From assembly GCF_003816055.1 (NCBI RefSeq), contig NZ_CP033906.1:3038001-3102000 (forward strand): a stretch of DNA of 64,000 bases, given 5' to 3'. The notes below the pieces were generated by a model. The model worked only from the letters and a program-made list of their open reading frames with translations. It made no database searches and was not told where the DNA came from. Made by a program: the position numbers and the translations under genes. Shown here piece by piece: positions 46,310 to 58,195 of this stretch; position 1 is the stretch's first letter; every line of letters begins with the position of its first letter. The stretch is from Bacillus sp. FJAT-42376 (GTDB lineage Bacteria; Bacillota; Bacilli; Bacillales; Bacillaceae).

Positions 46310-47062
46310 CTACAATTGATTGCGCAATGTGTCCATTTGATCAAGAAAGCGTTTTGATTTTAAGAAGAGTCCCGAATATTCCTGGTAATAGCTGGTTAAT
46401 ACAAGCTTCAGCTCATTTTTGGTTTCTGTTTTGACAGAGATTTCACCGAGCCGGTTTAAATCAAAAAAATAAAGGAGCCTTAAAATTCTTACAGTCCCCT
46501 GTGAGATTACAAGACGGTATGGATCTTTTTCAAAGCAGCGGTGGCACAAAAAACCGGCTTCCCTTATAGAAAAATGAAACGTTCCTTCTGTGCTGCCGCA
46601 ATTGACACAGCCATTTAAATGAGGTGTAATCCCCAGAACAGGAAGCATCTTCAGTTCGAACATCCGCAATAGAATTTCTGCATCGCGGCCTTCATCCATA
46701 TTCTGAAACATTTGCAGAAGAAGTTCAAAAAGGAAGGGATTCCTTTGCATATTTTCTGTCGACTTATCCAAAAGCTCAGCCAGATAGGAGGCATAGGCAG
46801 TCAAAAATAAATCTTCTCTTATAGAGCGCATAGAAGCTATGGTTTCCGCCTGCTGAAGGCTTCCCAGTCCGGAGGATTTCTGAAATAAAAAGGTTCCGTA
46901 CGTAAAAAGCTGAGTCATTGCTGAAAGCCGGCTATTCGGTTTTTTCGCCCCTCTAGCCATCACTCCAACTTTGCCCAGCTCTCTCGTATAAATCGTAACG
47001 ATTTTATTGTTTTCCCCATAGTTGGAGGACCTTATGATAATTCCTTCACATTTTTGGAGCAC
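46310..47062 (-). CDS. recO: DNA repair and recombination protein RecO
   Basis: 250 aa. N-terminal OB fold ([19 protein letters not shown] ... [14 protein letters not shown]) and a zinc-binding CxxC pair of CVNCGS and CHRCFE. Loads RecA with RecR and anneals ssDNA. I chose GTG at 47062 because GGAGG lies 6 nt upstream and the product then begins LQKCEG like the family; an ATG five codons earlier overlaps that ribosome site. Confidence 0.92.
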   Translation of the reverse strand: MLQKCEGIIIRSSNYGENNKIVTIYTRELGKVGVMARGAKKPNSRLSAMTQLFTYGTFLFQKSSGLGSLQQAETIASMRSIREDLFLTAYASYLAELLDKSTENMQRNPFLFELLLQMFQNMDEGRDAEILLRMFELKMLPVLGITPHLNGCVNCGSTEGTFHFSIREAGFLCHRCFEKDPYRLVISQGTVRILRLLYFFDLNRLGEISVKTETKNELKLVLTSYYQEYSGLFLKSKRFLDQMDTLRNQL

Positions 47063-47093
47063 CTTTTCCCTCCCCATCCGGAAGGATCAGTAA

Positions 47094-47237
47094 TCAAATC
47101 AGCGGAAAATCGGGATGGATCAGCTCATCTTCCTGTGTTTCGGGCCCATCAGCATGCTCCTTTTCCATTTCTTTAAAAAGAAGATACGTGTCAATGTTAC
47201 CTGTCTGATAAAATACCTTCCAGGTAAAATCCTTCAT
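47094..47237 (-). CDS. yqzL: Small protein YqzL
   Basis: 47 aa, starts MKDFTWKVFYQTGNIDTYLL and ends in a run of acidic residues. The sequence and its place immediately upstream of recO match the YqzL family (47 aa in B. subtilis). Ribosome site AAAGGTGGGGG upstream of ATG. Function unknown. Same transcript as recO (31-nt gap). Confidence 0.88.
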   Translation of the reverse strand: MKDFTWKVFYQTGNIDTYLLFKEMEKEHADGPETQEDELIHPDFPLI

Positions 47238-47355
47238 GAATACCCCCACCTTTCGTCTATAAGACCAGAAAAGCTATTCCAAATTCCTTACTGATAGGAT
47301 GACCCTGACTCCTTCTATTCATGTTAAACAATATTTGCTAAATTTGTGCAATAAA

Positions 47356-47463
47356 ACTCTGTTAAACTTGGCAGTTTATTTCTTCCAGACATACAGACAC
47401 AGCAGTCCTATTCCATGCTGCTGCACCTGTACCCCTACCTTCCAGCACCTTTAACATGAACGC
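47356..47463. repeat. Possible decayed interspersed repeat between yqzL and era
   Basis: CTCTGTTAAACTTGGC at the left resembles the left end of the inner repeats at 7796 and 59007; CACCTGT ... CCTTCC and TTTAACATG near the right follow the same order. No direct repeats. Highly diverged, so uncertain. Confidence 0.3.
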
Positions 47464-47472
47464 AGCCTGAAA

Positions 47473-48814
<1,342 letters not shown>

Positions 48815-48888
48815 TTATTTTACCCGAAATTGCCTTCATTTTCACTCATTCTTAAGAATTAAAGAATAAATAATGTGAATATTCTAAA

Positions 48889-49275
48889 TTATATAAAATT
48901 TATAAGCTTCGGTACAAAGATAAGCAGCCCCAAAATCAAAGCTGCAAGGGCTGCAATGAATACAGCTCCTGCAGCCGCATCCTTTGCAGCTTTCGCCAGC
49001 GGGTGGTATTCGCTTACCGCTAAATCAACTGTGCGCTCAATTGCGGTATTCATGAGCTCCAGTGAAAGCACCGCTCCAATGGAGCCAATAATTAAATACC
49101 ACTCACTTACTGTTATTTGCAAAATAAAACCGGCTGCAGCAGCCAATACCATCGCAAAACAATGAATTTGAAAATTTCTTTCGCGGCGGTATACATCTTT
49201 AATCCCTGCCCAGGCGAATGCGAAGCTTTTCAATAATCGTTTTAACTCAGAGGTCTTCTGATCTCTTAAGCCCAT
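48889..49275 (-). CDS. dgkA: Undecaprenol kinase (DgkA family)
   Basis: 128 aa with a cytoplasmic N-terminal helix and three membrane helices; conserved [14 protein letters not shown] catalytic motif and [10 protein letters not shown]. Gram-positive members phosphorylate undecaprenol rather than diacylglycerol. Overlaps the end of ybeY by 29 nt. Confidence 0.92.
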   Translation of the reverse strand: MGLRDQKTSELKRLLKSFAFAWAGIKDVYRRERNFQIHCFAMVLAAAAGFILQITVSEWYLIIGSIGAVLSLELMNTAIERTVDLAVSEYHPLAKAAKDAAAGAVFIAALAALILGLLIFVPKLINFI

Positions 49276-49735
49276 AGGAATCTAGAATCCCTTTCTGCTT
49301 AGTAAACATTTCCTTTTCTTCTTCTTCGCTCATATGATCATATCCGAGCAGATGCAAAAAACCGTGGACTGCCAGAAACCCAAGCTCGCGCTGAAAGCTG
49401 TGCCCATAGTCTTCAGCCTGTTCCCTTGTTCTTTGGACAGATATAATGATGTCTCCAAGGACTGCCGGTAGATCAGCACCTATGATCTCAATCTCATCTT
49501 CTCCCTGCTCTTCCATCGCGAAAGAAATAACATCAGTGGGCTGATCTTTCCCTCTGTATTCCCGATTGATTTCCTGAATCCGGCTGTTATCTGTAAAAGT
49601 GACCGAAATCTCAGCCCCTCCGTTTATTTGCTCTTCCTCTGCAGCATATTGCAGCAATTCTTCCACCATCTTTATTTCCTTCGATGACAGCTCGCCTGTT
49701 TCATCTGCCAAATCAATCATCAGTCTCTCATTCAT
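49247..49735 (-). CDS. ybeY: Endoribonuclease YbeY
   Basis: 162 aa. Zinc motif [11 protein letters not shown] (His-x3-His-x5-His) near residue 125 and DVISFAM before it. Acts in 16S rRNA 3'-end maturation and ribosome quality control. Start overlaps the pgpH stop by 4 nt (ATGA). Confidence 0.95.
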   Translation of the reverse strand: MNERLMIDLADETGELSSKEIKMVEELLQYAAEEEQINGGAEISVTFTDNSRIQEINREYRGKDQPTDVISFAMEEQGEDEIEIIGADLPAVLGDIIISVQRTREQAEDYGHSFQRELGFLAVHGFLHLLGYDHMSEEEEKEMFTKQKGILDSYGLKRSEDL

Positions 49736-51915
49736 GCTTGTTTCACCTTCTGTTTCGTTACTTCCGGATATTCAATTCGCGAATGAAAAATCCCTTTTAA
49801 AGATTCGCAAAAGGACTTCGCCACGATATCCAGTTCTTTTAATGTTAAATCACATTCATTAAGCTGTCCATCCTGCAGGCGGTCAGCGATGATCCCTCTT
49901 ACCAGTTTCTGTATGCGCTCAGGCGTTGGACTCGACATGGAGCGGACAGCTGCTTCCACACTGTCTGCAATGGAAATGACAGCAATTTCTCTCGTTTGAG
50001 GCTTTGGTCCGGGGTAGCGGAATTCTTCCTCCAGAATCTCGTCTCCCCGTTCCTTTGCCTTGTAATAAAAATACTTAAGCAGACTCGTACCATGATGCTG
50101 TTCAGCTATATCAACAAATTCTTTCGGCATTTTATGCTTTCTCAGCATTTCCGCACCATCAGAAGCATGGGCAATAATGACATTCTTACTAAGCTGAGGT
50201 GAAAGCTTATCATGGGGATTATCCATTTTCATCTGATTTTCAATAAAATACTGCGGACGCTTTGTCTTTCCAATGTCATGATAGTATGCACCCACTCTCG
50301 CAAGAAGCCCGTTGGCTCCAATAGCTTCACAGGCACTCTCGGATAAATTCGCCACCATCACACTATGATGATACGTTCCGGGTGTTTCAGTAAGAATTTT
50401 CCTTAGGAGCGGATGGTTAGGGTTAGACAGTTCAATGAGACGCATGGTTGAAAGCAGTCCGAATCCCGTTTCAAAAAAAGGCTGAAAACCCATAACAAGG
50501 ACTGAAGCTGCAAGTCCTGAAACTGCAGCCATAATGACATAGCTTCCAAATTCGAGATTTGAGTAGTTGCCATTTTGGATCATCGTTAAAGCTGAAATCA
50601 TTAAGATGTTGATCAAAGCCACGAATAGTCCGGCCTGCAGGATTCTCGAACGAAGATTATGCTTATTTAAGAAAAGGACGCCTGCCAGACACCCAGCCAG
50701 GTAGTAGATCCCCATATTAAAATTAAAAGTACCGGTAATCCCCTCATTGAATACAATGCTGCCGCAAACAGAGAGAATGATACTGGATAGTATAGCCTGT
50801 CTTTCACTAATCAGCAATTTTATGAGCATTGGCCCCATTGCCGCAGGTACAATCAATCCTATGTATGCAATATCAAGCTGCTGGAACAGGCTGATGGCCT
50901 TCATAAAAAGGAGAGAAATGATGAACACCAGCACAAAGAGCAGCAAAGAGAGATTCTTTTTTTCAGACGCATTCCGCTGATTTTCAAAATAATATATTAA
51001 AACGGAAACGGTTAAAAGAACAAATACGGAGAGACCAAGAAACGGCTTGAAGGATTGTTTATTGTTAATCAGCCCCGCAATTTCCAGTTTATGATACACA
51101 TCAGGAGTTATAGGCTGACCTTCAGATACAATGATTTGCCCTTGCTTGATCAGACTTTCTTTTACGCTGTCCGCTGCCTGCTGGCGCTTTTCTTTTGTAG
51201 CTTTGTCATCATAAATATAGTTGGGAATCACAGCATATTGACCAATCCTGATTGCCGACTGAAGCATTTCAGAGGTAAGGGGCGTGTATTGAAGCTCTTT
51301 TTCAACCTGCTGTTTTGCTTCGCCAAGCTTGTCCGTTGTAATTTCCTTACCCATCACTTTATTCACTGTTGTAACAACAGACTCTTTTGCCAGCTTCAGT
51401 TCCTCAGGAGAAGCTCCAAGCAGTGGCAGAAGTGTATCTTTAGAAATCTTTTGCTTCAGACCGTCGGAGAGTTTATCTTCCAGGAGGCTGGATTTTTCAC
51501 TCTCGGTAAGCGGTTTCACTTCTGAGGCCTTTTCTTCCTCACCTTTTGGCGCCGTTTCGTCATTCTCTTTCAATATTGGCCCCTGGTTTACCTCTATGGC
51601 TGAATTAAAGATGAAATTGACGATTTCGACTCTGCTTTCAGAATACTCCTCTACCAGTCTGTACTGATCAGGGACTTCCTGATAAGCCTCTCTTTTTTTC
51701 CTTTCTGTTTCCTGCATATCTGTTACAGAAATCGGGGAGTACAAGGTCTGCTTGGATATATCAAGCAATTTAATATCTAAGTTCTGGGGCTTAACGTTTC
51801 CGTAAAGAGCAGCAAACAAAATAATCCCGAACAGCACATATAAAATATAGTGAAGGAAGCGATATTGATTAATAAGATCGATTTGTTTTTTCAGGCCTGT
51901 CCTCTTTTTTGTCAT
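49732..51915 (-). CDS. pgpH: 7TM-HD phosphohydrolase, c-di-AMP phosphodiesterase PgpH
   Basis: 727 aa. One membrane helix (~25-45), a large extracytoplasmic 7TMR-HDED domain (~46-270), seven membrane helices and a cytoplasmic HD domain with [22 protein letters not shown] and ADSVEAA. The family degrades cyclic di-AMP. ATG at 51915 with AGGAGGTG 7 nt upstream. Part of the phoH-pgpH-ybeY-dgkA-cdd-era operon. Confidence 0.94.
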   Translation of the reverse strand: MTKKRTGLKKQIDLINQYRFLHYILYVLFGIILFAALYGNVKPQNLDIKLLDISKQTLYSPISVTDMQETERKKREAYQEVPDQYRLVEEYSESRVEIVNFIFNSAIEVNQGPILKENDETAPKGEEEKASEVKPLTESEKSSLLEDKLSDGLKQKISKDTLLPLLGASPEELKLAKESVVTTVNKVMGKEITTDKLGEAKQQVEKELQYTPLTSEMLQSAIRIGQYAVIPNYIYDDKATKEKRQQAADSVKESLIKQGQIIVSEGQPITPDVYHKLEIAGLINNKQSFKPFLGLSVFVLLTVSVLIYYFENQRNASEKKNLSLLLFVLVFIISLLFMKAISLFQQLDIAYIGLIVPAAMGPMLIKLLISERQAILSSIILSVCGSIVFNEGITGTFNFNMGIYYLAGCLAGVLFLNKHNLRSRILQAGLFVALINILMISALTMIQNGNYSNLEFGSYVIMAAVSGLAASVLVMGFQPFFETGFGLLSTMRLIELSNPNHPLLRKILTETPGTYHHSVMVANLSESACEAIGANGLLARVGAYYHDIGKTKRPQYFIENQMKMDNPHDKLSPQLSKNVIIAHASDGAEMLRKHKMPKEFVDIAEQHHGTSLLKYFYYKAKERGDEILEEEFRYPGPKPQTREIAVISIADSVEAAVRSMSSPTPERIQKLVRGIIADRLQDGQLNECDLTLKELDIVAKSFCESLKGIFHSRIEYPEVTKQKVKQA

Positions 51916-51970
51916 ATAAGGCACCTCCTGCCGTTTAGAAATCCAGTCAAATGTCCCATGATAGATAGAC

Positions 51971-51993
51971 AGATGACCCATAGCGGGTCATCT
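51971..51993 (-). promoter_or_regulatory. Intercistronic hairpin between phoH and pgpH
   Basis: Arms AGATGACCC / GGGTCATCT with a 5-nt loop, 4 nt after the phoH stop, no T-run. Possibly an mRNA processing or stability element. Confidence 0.5.
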
Positions 51994-51997
51994 GCCG

Positions 51998-52960
51998 TTA
52001 GTTCTCATTTTTTTCATAAGCTTCAATGATTTTTCCAACAAGAGGATGTCTGACTACATCTGTCTGCTGAAGTTCAATAAATGAAATGCCAGGTACATGC
52101 TGAAGCATGCTTCGTGTTATGGCAAGACCCGATTTTACTCCTTTTGGAAGATCTACCTGTGTGATATCGCCTGTCACTACCATTTTCGATCCGAATCCAA
52201 GTCTTGTTAAAAACATTTTCATCTGGGCATGGGTTGTATTTTGGGATTCGTCCAGGATCACGAACGCATCATCCAGTGTACGGCCCCTCATGTAAGCAAG
52301 AGGAGCGATTTCAATCGTTCCCCGCTCAATGAGCCGTTCTGTATGCTCCAGCCCGAGAACGTCGTGCAGGGCGTCGTATAAAGGCCTTAAATAAGGATCT
52401 ACCTTCTCTTTTAAATCTCCAGGCAGAAATCCAAGGCTTTCGCCTGCTTCAACGGCAGGCCTTGTCAGCACAATCCGCTTGACTGTTCCGTTCTTGAGGG
52501 CATTTACTGCCATCACTACTGCCAGATACGTTTTTCCTGTACCCGCCGGACCAATGCCGAACACAAGATCTGATTGTCTGATCGCAGAAATATAATGCCT
52601 TTGTCCAAGCGTTTTAATTCTGATCGGCTTGCCTTTTGCGCTTTTTGCAATTTCTTCCGTAAACAGAGCCTGGAACTCCTCCAGCTTCTGTTTCTTTGCC
52701 AAACTTACCGCATAGATCACGTCTCTTTCTGAAATAACGATTCCTTTGCGGATGACACTAAGCAAAGCCTGCAGGATATCGTCAGTCAGCTGGACATTTA
52801 GTGATTCCCCGGAAACATATACGGCCTCGCCGCGGGTAACGATTGTGACATTAAGCTCTTCTTCAAGCCTTTTTAAATGGATATCCTGATTTCCGAACAG
52901 CATAAGAGCTTCATTCGGATTTTCTAATTTTTGATTCATTGACACTAAGTCTTCTGGCAT
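51998..52960 (-). CDS. phoH: PhoH-like ATPase
   Basis: 320 aa P-loop protein (YbeZ/PhoH family). N-terminal KH-like part, Walker A GIGPAGTGKT (~135), Walker B FVILDESQNT, and TGDITQVDLP. Probably an RNA-linked ATPase that works with YbeY; the family's link with phosphate is historical. Follows yqfD by 3 nt. Confidence 0.94.
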   Translation of the reverse strand: MPEDLVSMNQKLENPNEALMLFGNQDIHLKRLEEELNVTIVTRGEAVYVSGESLNVQLTDDILQALLSVIRKGIVISERDVIYAVSLAKKQKLEEFQALFTEEIAKSAKGKPIRIKTLGQRHYISAIRQSDLVFGIGPAGTGKTYLAVVMAVNALKNGTVKRIVLTRPAVEAGESLGFLPGDLKEKVDPYLRPLYDALHDVLGLEHTERLIERGTIEIAPLAYMRGRTLDDAFVILDESQNTTHAQMKMFLTRLGFGSKMVVTGDITQVDLPKGVKSGLAITRSMLQHVPGISFIELQQTDVVRHPLVGKIIEAYEKNEN

Positions 52961-52963
52961 TCT

Positions 52964-54139
52964 TTAGTCTCCCTGAACAATTGGCGTAGTTTTCACAATA
53001 TCTTCAATAACCTGGTAAAGTATTTTCAATTTTACTTTACCATTCTCATTCTCTTGGTGCAAAACTTTTTCGCCTGATATGCGGCCGCTTTCTCCGATTT
53101 TTTGCATAAGTTCTTCTTTTCCCATTTCCACTCCGGCTTTAACTGCCTCCTTCACCGTATAACTCCTGCTTACTTCTTCCTTTTCCCTTTTTATTTCTTT
53201 TATATACGAAAAAGGAGTCTTCCATCCTAAAAATTGCAGCTCCCTTTTATCTTCTTCTGTAACATAAACGTCGGGCTCTTCCTGTCTGAAGCCCCAAATT
53301 TGCATATTCCAGCCGTTTATTGAGATATAGTGTTTGTTTGACTGATTGCCGCTGAAAACTCTGAAATTCGTTTTAAGCGGAACTTCAACCGAAGACTCAT
53401 ACCAGGTCTCTCCATATATTTCTGCCTTTGCGGGAATTCCTTTGCTCCCGATCATTCCCGAAACGAGAAGCTGTCCTTTCTCTACATGGTCATTGACCAT
53501 CGCTGCAGGCTGGCCCTGTTCCACATACATTCTCATGATCACGGCTTTTTTCTTCGCTACAATATTGCGCGGGCCCGCGTATTCCTTCTGCTCAGGAGTA
53601 TTTTTCTCGACAACTTTCAAATGATAGGATGTACCATTCAATTCCACCCCAACCCACGTTAATGCAGGCACTTTTTCCGTCAAGATCTTCTGTATATCAT
53701 CTGCATCATGGGTAAGGAACTGAACAGCGCCTGCTTTAACTCCGATCCTGTCGAGTTCCTTCATGATTAAGTGTTCCGTCTCTGGCTTTGCTCCATATAC
53801 TTCTACAGACCAAATCATATTGGAAAGCATAAATAAAGCGGCCAGAAAAAGAAGAATTCCCAAGACAAATCCGCTATTCTTAAAAGAACGCCTTATTACA
53901 AATGGAAATCCCTCTCTTTTCGTAAAAACGCATCGGCATTCATGCTGTCTGCGCACCGCCCTGAAGGCATGTACATCTTTTAGGCGAATAAAAAAGGAAA
54001 TCGAATGATCCCCTTCCCTCGCTGCCCTCCATACAGCAATTCCGTTCCGCAGACAGTCGTTAATCAGCCTCTCGAGCCCTTTACCCTCTGCTCGTATTTG
54101 AACATATCCTATCCAAAAATTTGTCCAGCCGTTTTTCAA
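52964..54139 (-). CDS. yqfD: Sporulation protein YqfD
   Basis: 391 aa. N-terminal ~85 residues cytoplasmic, one membrane helix (~88-108, FVLGILLFLAALFML), then a long extracytoplasmic domain with a repeated beta structure. Belongs to the YqfD family, expressed in the mother cell in B. subtilis and required for efficient sporulation. Operon with yqfC upstream (19-nt gap). Confidence 0.9.
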   Translation of the reverse strand: MKNGWTNFWIGYVQIRAEGKGLERLINDCLRNGIAVWRAAREGDHSISFFIRLKDVHAFRAVRRQHECRCVFTKREGFPFVIRRSFKNSGFVLGILLFLAALFMLSNMIWSVEVYGAKPETEHLIMKELDRIGVKAGAVQFLTHDADDIQKILTEKVPALTWVGVELNGTSYHLKVVEKNTPEQKEYAGPRNIVAKKKAVIMRMYVEQGQPAAMVNDHVEKGQLLVSGMIGSKGIPAKAEIYGETWYESSVEVPLKTNFRVFSGNQSNKHYISINGWNMQIWGFRQEEPDVYVTEEDKRELQFLGWKTPFSYIKEIKREKEEVSRSYTVKEAVKAGVEMGKEELMQKIGESGRISGEKVLHQENENGKVKLKILYQVIEDIVKTTPIVQGD

Positions 54140-54158
54140 AGCATTTCTCCTCCATTCG

Positions 54159-54443
54159 CTATTGCTCGAGGTACTGAACTTGCTCTATTTTTCCTTCCAG
54201 CATAATTTCTTCAGGTAATATGGTCCGGATGACAAAATTGTGTCCTTTTATAAGAAGCTGCCCCTGCTTTAGAAGAAGCCGGATTTCCTGATCTGAGAAC
54301 GTAAGAAGTCCCCGGTGGTTTTCAATATAAATATGGATTTGGCCAACCATTGTGATTCGCGGCAAATCCATCATGACATCAGGCGGGAGTTCGATTGTTT
54401 TCGTTATCCAGTTTGCAATGCGGCTGCTCCATTTTTTCGCCAT
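54159..54443 (-). CDS. yqfC: Sporulation protein YqfC
   Basis: 94 aa with the YqfC-family pattern: LPRITMVGQIHIYIENHRG and LLLKQGQLLIKGHNFVI. Similar to small sporulation proteins under sigma-E control, forming a pair with yqfD. The upstream stretch 54444-54503 has a weak stem AAGGAGGG-rich region carrying the ribosome site. Confidence 0.9.
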   Translation of the reverse strand: MAKKWSSRIANWITKTIELPPDVMMDLPRITMVGQIHIYIENHRGLLTFSDQEIRLLLKQGQLLIKGHNFVIRTILPEEIMLEGKIEQVQYLEQ

Positions 54444-54503
54444 AAAAAAGAACCCCCCTTCATCTCATATGTATGAGGGAAGGAGGGTTCTAATACATGA
54501 TTA

Positions 54504-54911
54504 TTACGGTCTTATTTTTCTTTGCCTTGTATGATGAGGATTCAGCGAACGGGGTTTCCCTATAATTTCTGCCCATATCATCCCCTGAATAACAGGATTC
54601 CGGACTGTTTGGGTCCCGGCCGCAGATTTTTTCAATTTAACGACAGCCAGTTCCTGTTCACTGCCGGAGAAATCATTTGTGAAGGACCGCTCTTTCGCCT
54701 TTTGATATACCTCCTGCATGGAGGCGTGTACCTGCGTTTTTTTCAAGGCGGAGGAATCCTGTGCCCGCTTCTTTTTTTCAGGCTTTTTTTCAGGCTCTTT
54801 TACCCGCTCTTTAAACAGGAAAGATACCAGCAGCCCGCCTATCCAGATTACTGCTCCGGAAAGCACTGGATTATTCGTAACCGCATCAATCAATGAACTG
54901 ATTGCATTCAA
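54504..54911 (-). CDS. yqfB: YqfB-like small membrane-anchored basic protein
   Basis: 135 aa. One N-terminal membrane helix (~14-32, NPVLSGAVIWIGGLLVSFLF) followed by a basic, Lys/Glu-rich cytoplasmic part (EPEKKPEKKKRA) and a conserved C-terminal half (NPVIQGMIWAEIIGKPRS). Sits 17 nt behind floA in the same direction, the place of yqfB in B. subtilis. Function unknown; may belong to the floA membrane microdomain system by context. Confidence 0.75.
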   Translation of the reverse strand: MNAISSLIDAVTNNPVLSGAVIWIGGLLVSFLFKERVKEPEKKPEKKKRAQDSSALKKTQVHASMQEVYQKAKERSFTNDFSGSEQELAVVKLKKSAAGTQTVRNPVIQGMIWAEIIGKPRSLNPHHTRQRKIRP

Positions 54912-54928
54912 TCATAAGACCTCCTCAT

Positions 54929-55909
54929 TCAGTTGTCTTCCTGATCATTCAGCTTTCCTATTGACCCTCTCATATCCGTGTCTGCCGAGAGGTTCTGGAT
55001 ATTCAAGTAATCCATGACCCCCATATTGCCTTGTTTCAGGGCATCCGCCATAGCGAGCGGCACAGTCGCTTCCGCTTCCACCACTTTTGCCCTCATTTCT
55101 TCTACTTTTGCCCTCATTTCCTGTTCCTGTGCTACGGCCATCGCTCTGCGTTCTTCAGCTTTAGCCTGTGCAATTTTCTTATCAGCTTCTGCCTGGTCTG
55201 TTTGAAGAATCGCTCCAATGTTTTTGCCGATATCTACATCCGCTATATCGATAGAGAGTATTTCAAAAGCCGTACCGGAATCAAGCCCTTTATTCAGAAC
55301 CGTTTGGGAAATCATATCAGGATTTTCGAGTACTTTTTTATGGTTGTCCGAGCTTCCGATTGTGCTGACAATCCCTTCGCCAACTCTGGCAATAATCGTT
55401 TCTTCTCCTGCTCCTCCGACGAGCCGGTCAATATTTGCTCTTACAGTAATTCTTGCTTTTGCTTTCATTTCGATTCCATCCATCGCCACCCCGGCAATAA
55501 AAGGAGTTTCGATGACTTTAGGGTTAACACTCATCTGTACAGCTTCCAGCACATCTCTCCCTGCAAGATCAATCGCTGCACAGCGTTCAAAGCTTAGCTC
55601 TATGTTCGCCCGCTCTGCCGCAATCAGTGCATTCACAACCCGGTCGACATTTCCTCCTGCGAGATAATGACTTTCCAGCTGATTTGTCGTAACTCCAAGC
55701 CCCGCTTTATGGGCTTTTATCAGGGGATTGATTACCCTGCTTGGCGTAACCCTTCTTAATCTCATTCCCACAAGCGTAAAGATGCTTACCCTTACGCCTG
55801 CTGCCAGTGCGGAAATCCAGAGCATGACCGGTACAAATGTAAAGAAAATTCCCAGGAAAACAAGAGCAGCTGCTATAATGACAAGCGTTAACAATGTTGA
55901 TGGATCCAT
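54929..55909 (-). CDS. floA: Flotillin-like protein FloA
   Basis: 326 aa. N-terminal hydrophobic hairpin (~5-48), SPFH/band-7 domain (~60-230; [18 protein letters not shown]), and a C-terminal coiled coil with the repeated Glu-Ala segments ([18 protein letters not shown]). Organises lipid-rich membrane microdomains. Follows yqeZ by 10 nt. Confidence 0.95.
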   Translation of the reverse strand: MDPSTLLTLVIIAAALVFLGIFFTFVPVMLWISALAAGVRVSIFTLVGMRLRRVTPSRVINPLIKAHKAGLGVTTNQLESHYLAGGNVDRVVNALIAAERANIELSFERCAAIDLAGRDVLEAVQMSVNPKVIETPFIAGVAMDGIEMKAKARITVRANIDRLVGGAGEETIIARVGEGIVSTIGSSDNHKKVLENPDMISQTVLNKGLDSGTAFEILSIDIADVDIGKNIGAILQTDQAEADKKIAQAKAEERRAMAVAQEQEMRAKVEEMRAKVVEAEATVPLAMADALKQGNMGVMDYLNIQNLSADTDMRGSIGKLNDQEDN

Positions 55910-55919
55910 ACTATCCCTC

Positions 55920-57248
55920 CTATTGGGCTGGTTCGATTTCCCTGACTACTACTCGCATACCTTCCGTTTTAACCACCTTAACTGTTTTTCCTTTTTCAGT
56001 GAAGGTACCTTCTGATACAGCGTCAATCCGCTCATCTCCAATTAAAACGGTGCCGGCCGGACGAAGAGCCGTCAGGCATACACCATGCTGTCCAATTAAA
56101 TCTGAACGCGATTTATTGGAAATGTATCCGCTTTTTGTATCTGTTTGATCTGTTAAAATAAACTTTTTGAAAAATTTCATTTTTTTACCAAACACCTTTG
56201 TCAGTAAGATGAAAACAATGAAACAAACGGCAAGCGCAATGCCAATGGATATTCCCATCCATGATGGATTATCCGCTGAAATAAATAGACTGTATCCTAT
56301 AGCCGCCGCTCCCGCTAAGCCGATTATTCCTCCTGGAAGAAAAAGCTCTGCAATCAACAGCAAGATGCCGGCAGCAAAAAATAGCACAGCATCCATTCCT
56401 GCCAATCCGGCAGCTAAGTGACCGAAGAAAAACAAAAAGAGAGCTGACAGTCCAATAAAGCCAAAGATCCCAAATCCAGGTGTATACAACTCTAGAAGCA
56501 AGCCCACTAAAGCCACTGTCAAAAGGATTGGAATGACAGCTGGACTCGTTAACAGCCTTGCTGTATGCTCAGCGAATCCTTCCTTGGGCCTTTCTGTATC
56601 CGCATAGGACAAACCGCGGAGCGCAAGGACTTCCTGCAATGAATTTGCTTCGCCTTCAGCGTATCCTATTTGCAGCGCCTGCTGTCCGGTTAAGGTGAGA
56701 AGCCTTCCTTTTCCTGCATTTAATTGAGGAAGATGAATGGATGGGTCGGCCATAGCAAGCGCATAGACAGGATCCCGTCCGCTGCTTTCTGCGGTTTCTT
56801 TTAATTCAGCAAGCCAGAACGATTGGGTCTTCTTATCAGCATCTCCTCCATCGCCTCTAATTACTGCTGCCGCGCCCATTTTTGACTGTTTATTTACTAG
56901 GATGGAGTCGGCACTTAATGCAACGTATGCGCCGGCAGAGAGGGCATGTGTATTTATGTAGGCTGTAACCGGAATATCGGTTTTGCGGAGCTTGCCGGAG
57001 AGTTTCAGTGCAGACTGAAGAGTTCCTCCTGGTGTATGAATATCAAGAATGATTTGTTTGATATCATCTTTTTCGGCCTGGTTAATCTTTCGCTCTACAA
57101 ACTTTGCGAGGACAGGATCGATCTCTTTGTGGATCGGTATGAGCATTCCTTTTGGATGACCATCCCCAGCAGCGGCATTAGTGACAGGCACTGTACATAA
57201 TAAGGACACGATCACAGTGAATAGGAAGCTTGAGAAAAATAACTTAAT
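55920..57248 (-). CDS. yqeZ: NfeD-family membrane protein with ClpP-class protease domain (YqeZ)
   Basis: 442 aa with the start proposed here. N-terminal signal peptide ([17 protein letters not shown] ... NAAA), a ClpP-class serine protease domain with the nucleophile in [14 protein letters not shown], four to five membrane helices (~225-370) and a C-terminal NfeD OB-fold (~380-442). Partner of FloA. I propose ATT at 57248 as start: AAAGGAGGGG lies 8 nt upstream and the product then begins exactly at the signal peptide. The nearest ATG (57284) has no ribosome site and adds 12 polar residues. Confidence 0.88.
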   Translation of the reverse strand: MKLFFSSFLFTVIVSLLCTVPVTNAAAGDGHPKGMLIPIHKEIDPVLAKFVERKINQAEKDDIKQIILDIHTPGGTLQSALKLSGKLRKTDIPVTAYINTHALSAGAYVALSADSILVNKQSKMGAAAVIRGDGGDADKKTQSFWLAELKETAESSGRDPVYALAMADPSIHLPQLNAGKGRLLTLTGQQALQIGYAEGEANSLQEVLALRGLSYADTERPKEGFAEHTARLLTSPAVIPILLTVALVGLLLELYTPGFGIFGFIGLSALFLFFFGHLAAGLAGMDAVLFFAAGILLLIAELFLPGGIIGLAGAAAIGYSLFISADNPSWMGISIGIALAVCFIVFILLTKVFGKKMKFFKKFILTDQTDTKSGYISNKSRSDLIGQHGVCLTALRPAGTVLIGDERIDAVSEGTFTEKGKTVKVVKTEGMRVVVREIEPAQ

Positions 57249-57375
57249 TGGTGATTCCCCTCCTTTCTGATACAGGATCCCCATATTGGTTATACGTAAT
57301 AGGAATGGAAAAGATTCAATTTTTTTGAAGCAGTGTTGAGAAGGGGGAATGAGCAAGAAGGGAGGGAGAAATGCT

Positions 57376-57406
57376 AAAAACACCTTACCGGCCGGCAAGG
57401 TGTTTT
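57376..57406 (-). terminator. Intrinsic terminator after yqeY
   Basis: Stem AAAACACCTT / AAGGTGTTTT around GCCGGCCGGT, T-run on the minus strand, 10 nt past the yqeY stop. Separates rpsU-yqeY from yqeZ-floA-yqfB. Confidence 0.85.
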
Positions 57407-57415
57407 GCTACTTTA

Positions 57416-57862
57416 TTATGATAGCTGCTGCTGTACAAGCTTATTGACAAGGGAACCGTCGGCTTTGCCTTTTACTTTAGGCATAATCGCGGCCATCACC
57501 TTGCCCATCTCAGCTTTGGAAGATGTGCCAGTCTCTTCAATCGCCTGATTGATGATGGTTAGCAGTTCTTCATCTGAGAGCTGTTCAGGCATGTACTCAT
57601 TGACGATCACAATTTCAGCTTGAAGTTTATCTACCAAATCAGAACGATCAGCGTTTTTGAATTCCTGGAGGGAGTCCTTACGTTGTTTAAGTTCGCGAGA
57701 GAGGATCGTTAATTCCTCGTCCTCAGACAACTCGGATTTGTTAAGCTTGATCGCTTCATTTTGCAAAGAAGCTTTGACCATACGTATAACAGTGAGTCTG
57801 TCTTTGTCTTTACTTCTCATCGCTTGCTTCATATCCTGATTTAAACGATCAAGAAGACTCAT
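57416..57862 (-). CDS. yqeY: GatB/YqeY domain protein
   Basis: 148 aa helical protein with the GatB/Yqey tail-domain pattern ([33 protein letters not shown]). Related to the C-terminal part of GatB, which binds tRNA; independent role unknown. ATG at 57862 with AGAGGGTG upstream gives the B. subtilis length. Cotranscribed with rpsU. Confidence 0.92.
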   Translation of the reverse strand: MSLLDRLNQDMKQAMRSKDKDRLTVIRMVKASLQNEAIKLNKSELSEDEELTILSRELKQRKDSLQEFKNADRSDLVDKLQAEIVIVNEYMPEQLSDEELLTIINQAIEETGTSSKAEMGKVMAAIMPKVKGKADGSLVNKLVQQQLS

Positions 57863-57877
57863 GCAATACACCCTCTT

Positions 57878-58051
57878 TTAGAATTTGCGTTTTCTAGCCG
57901 CCTCTGATTTCTTTTTGCGTTTTACGCTAGGTTTTTCATAAAATTCACGCTTTCTTGCTTCTTGCAACGTGCCTGTTTTTGAAACGGAACGTTTAAAGCG
58001 GCGAAGAGCATCTTCAAGCGATTCATTTTTCTTAACTACTGTTTTAGACAT
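57878..58051 (-). CDS. rpsU: 30S ribosomal protein S21
   Basis: 57 aa, very basic: [20 protein letters not shown] at the N terminus and SEAARKRKF at the C terminus. Binds 16S rRNA near the anti-Shine-Dalgarno region. GGAGGG precedes ATG. The stop is 15 nt before yqeY. Confidence 0.97.
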   Translation of the reverse strand: MSKTVVKKNESLEDALRRFKRSVSKTGTLQEARKREFYEKPSVKRKKKSEAARKRKF

Positions 58052-58195
58052 GCTATTTCCCTCCCTCCGAATACACCAATCGACGAATGCTTCAAAGTTG
58101 TCATGCTTATTTAAACATGTACTTTGCCATTATAATATAACAGGTGGAAATGGTCAACCAAAACCTTAATTATTCCGCGGTTTTGGAAGCTTTGC

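Noticed and set aside
55031..55597. 188-codon plus-strand frame
   Set aside because: Cys/Phe-rich shadow of floA.
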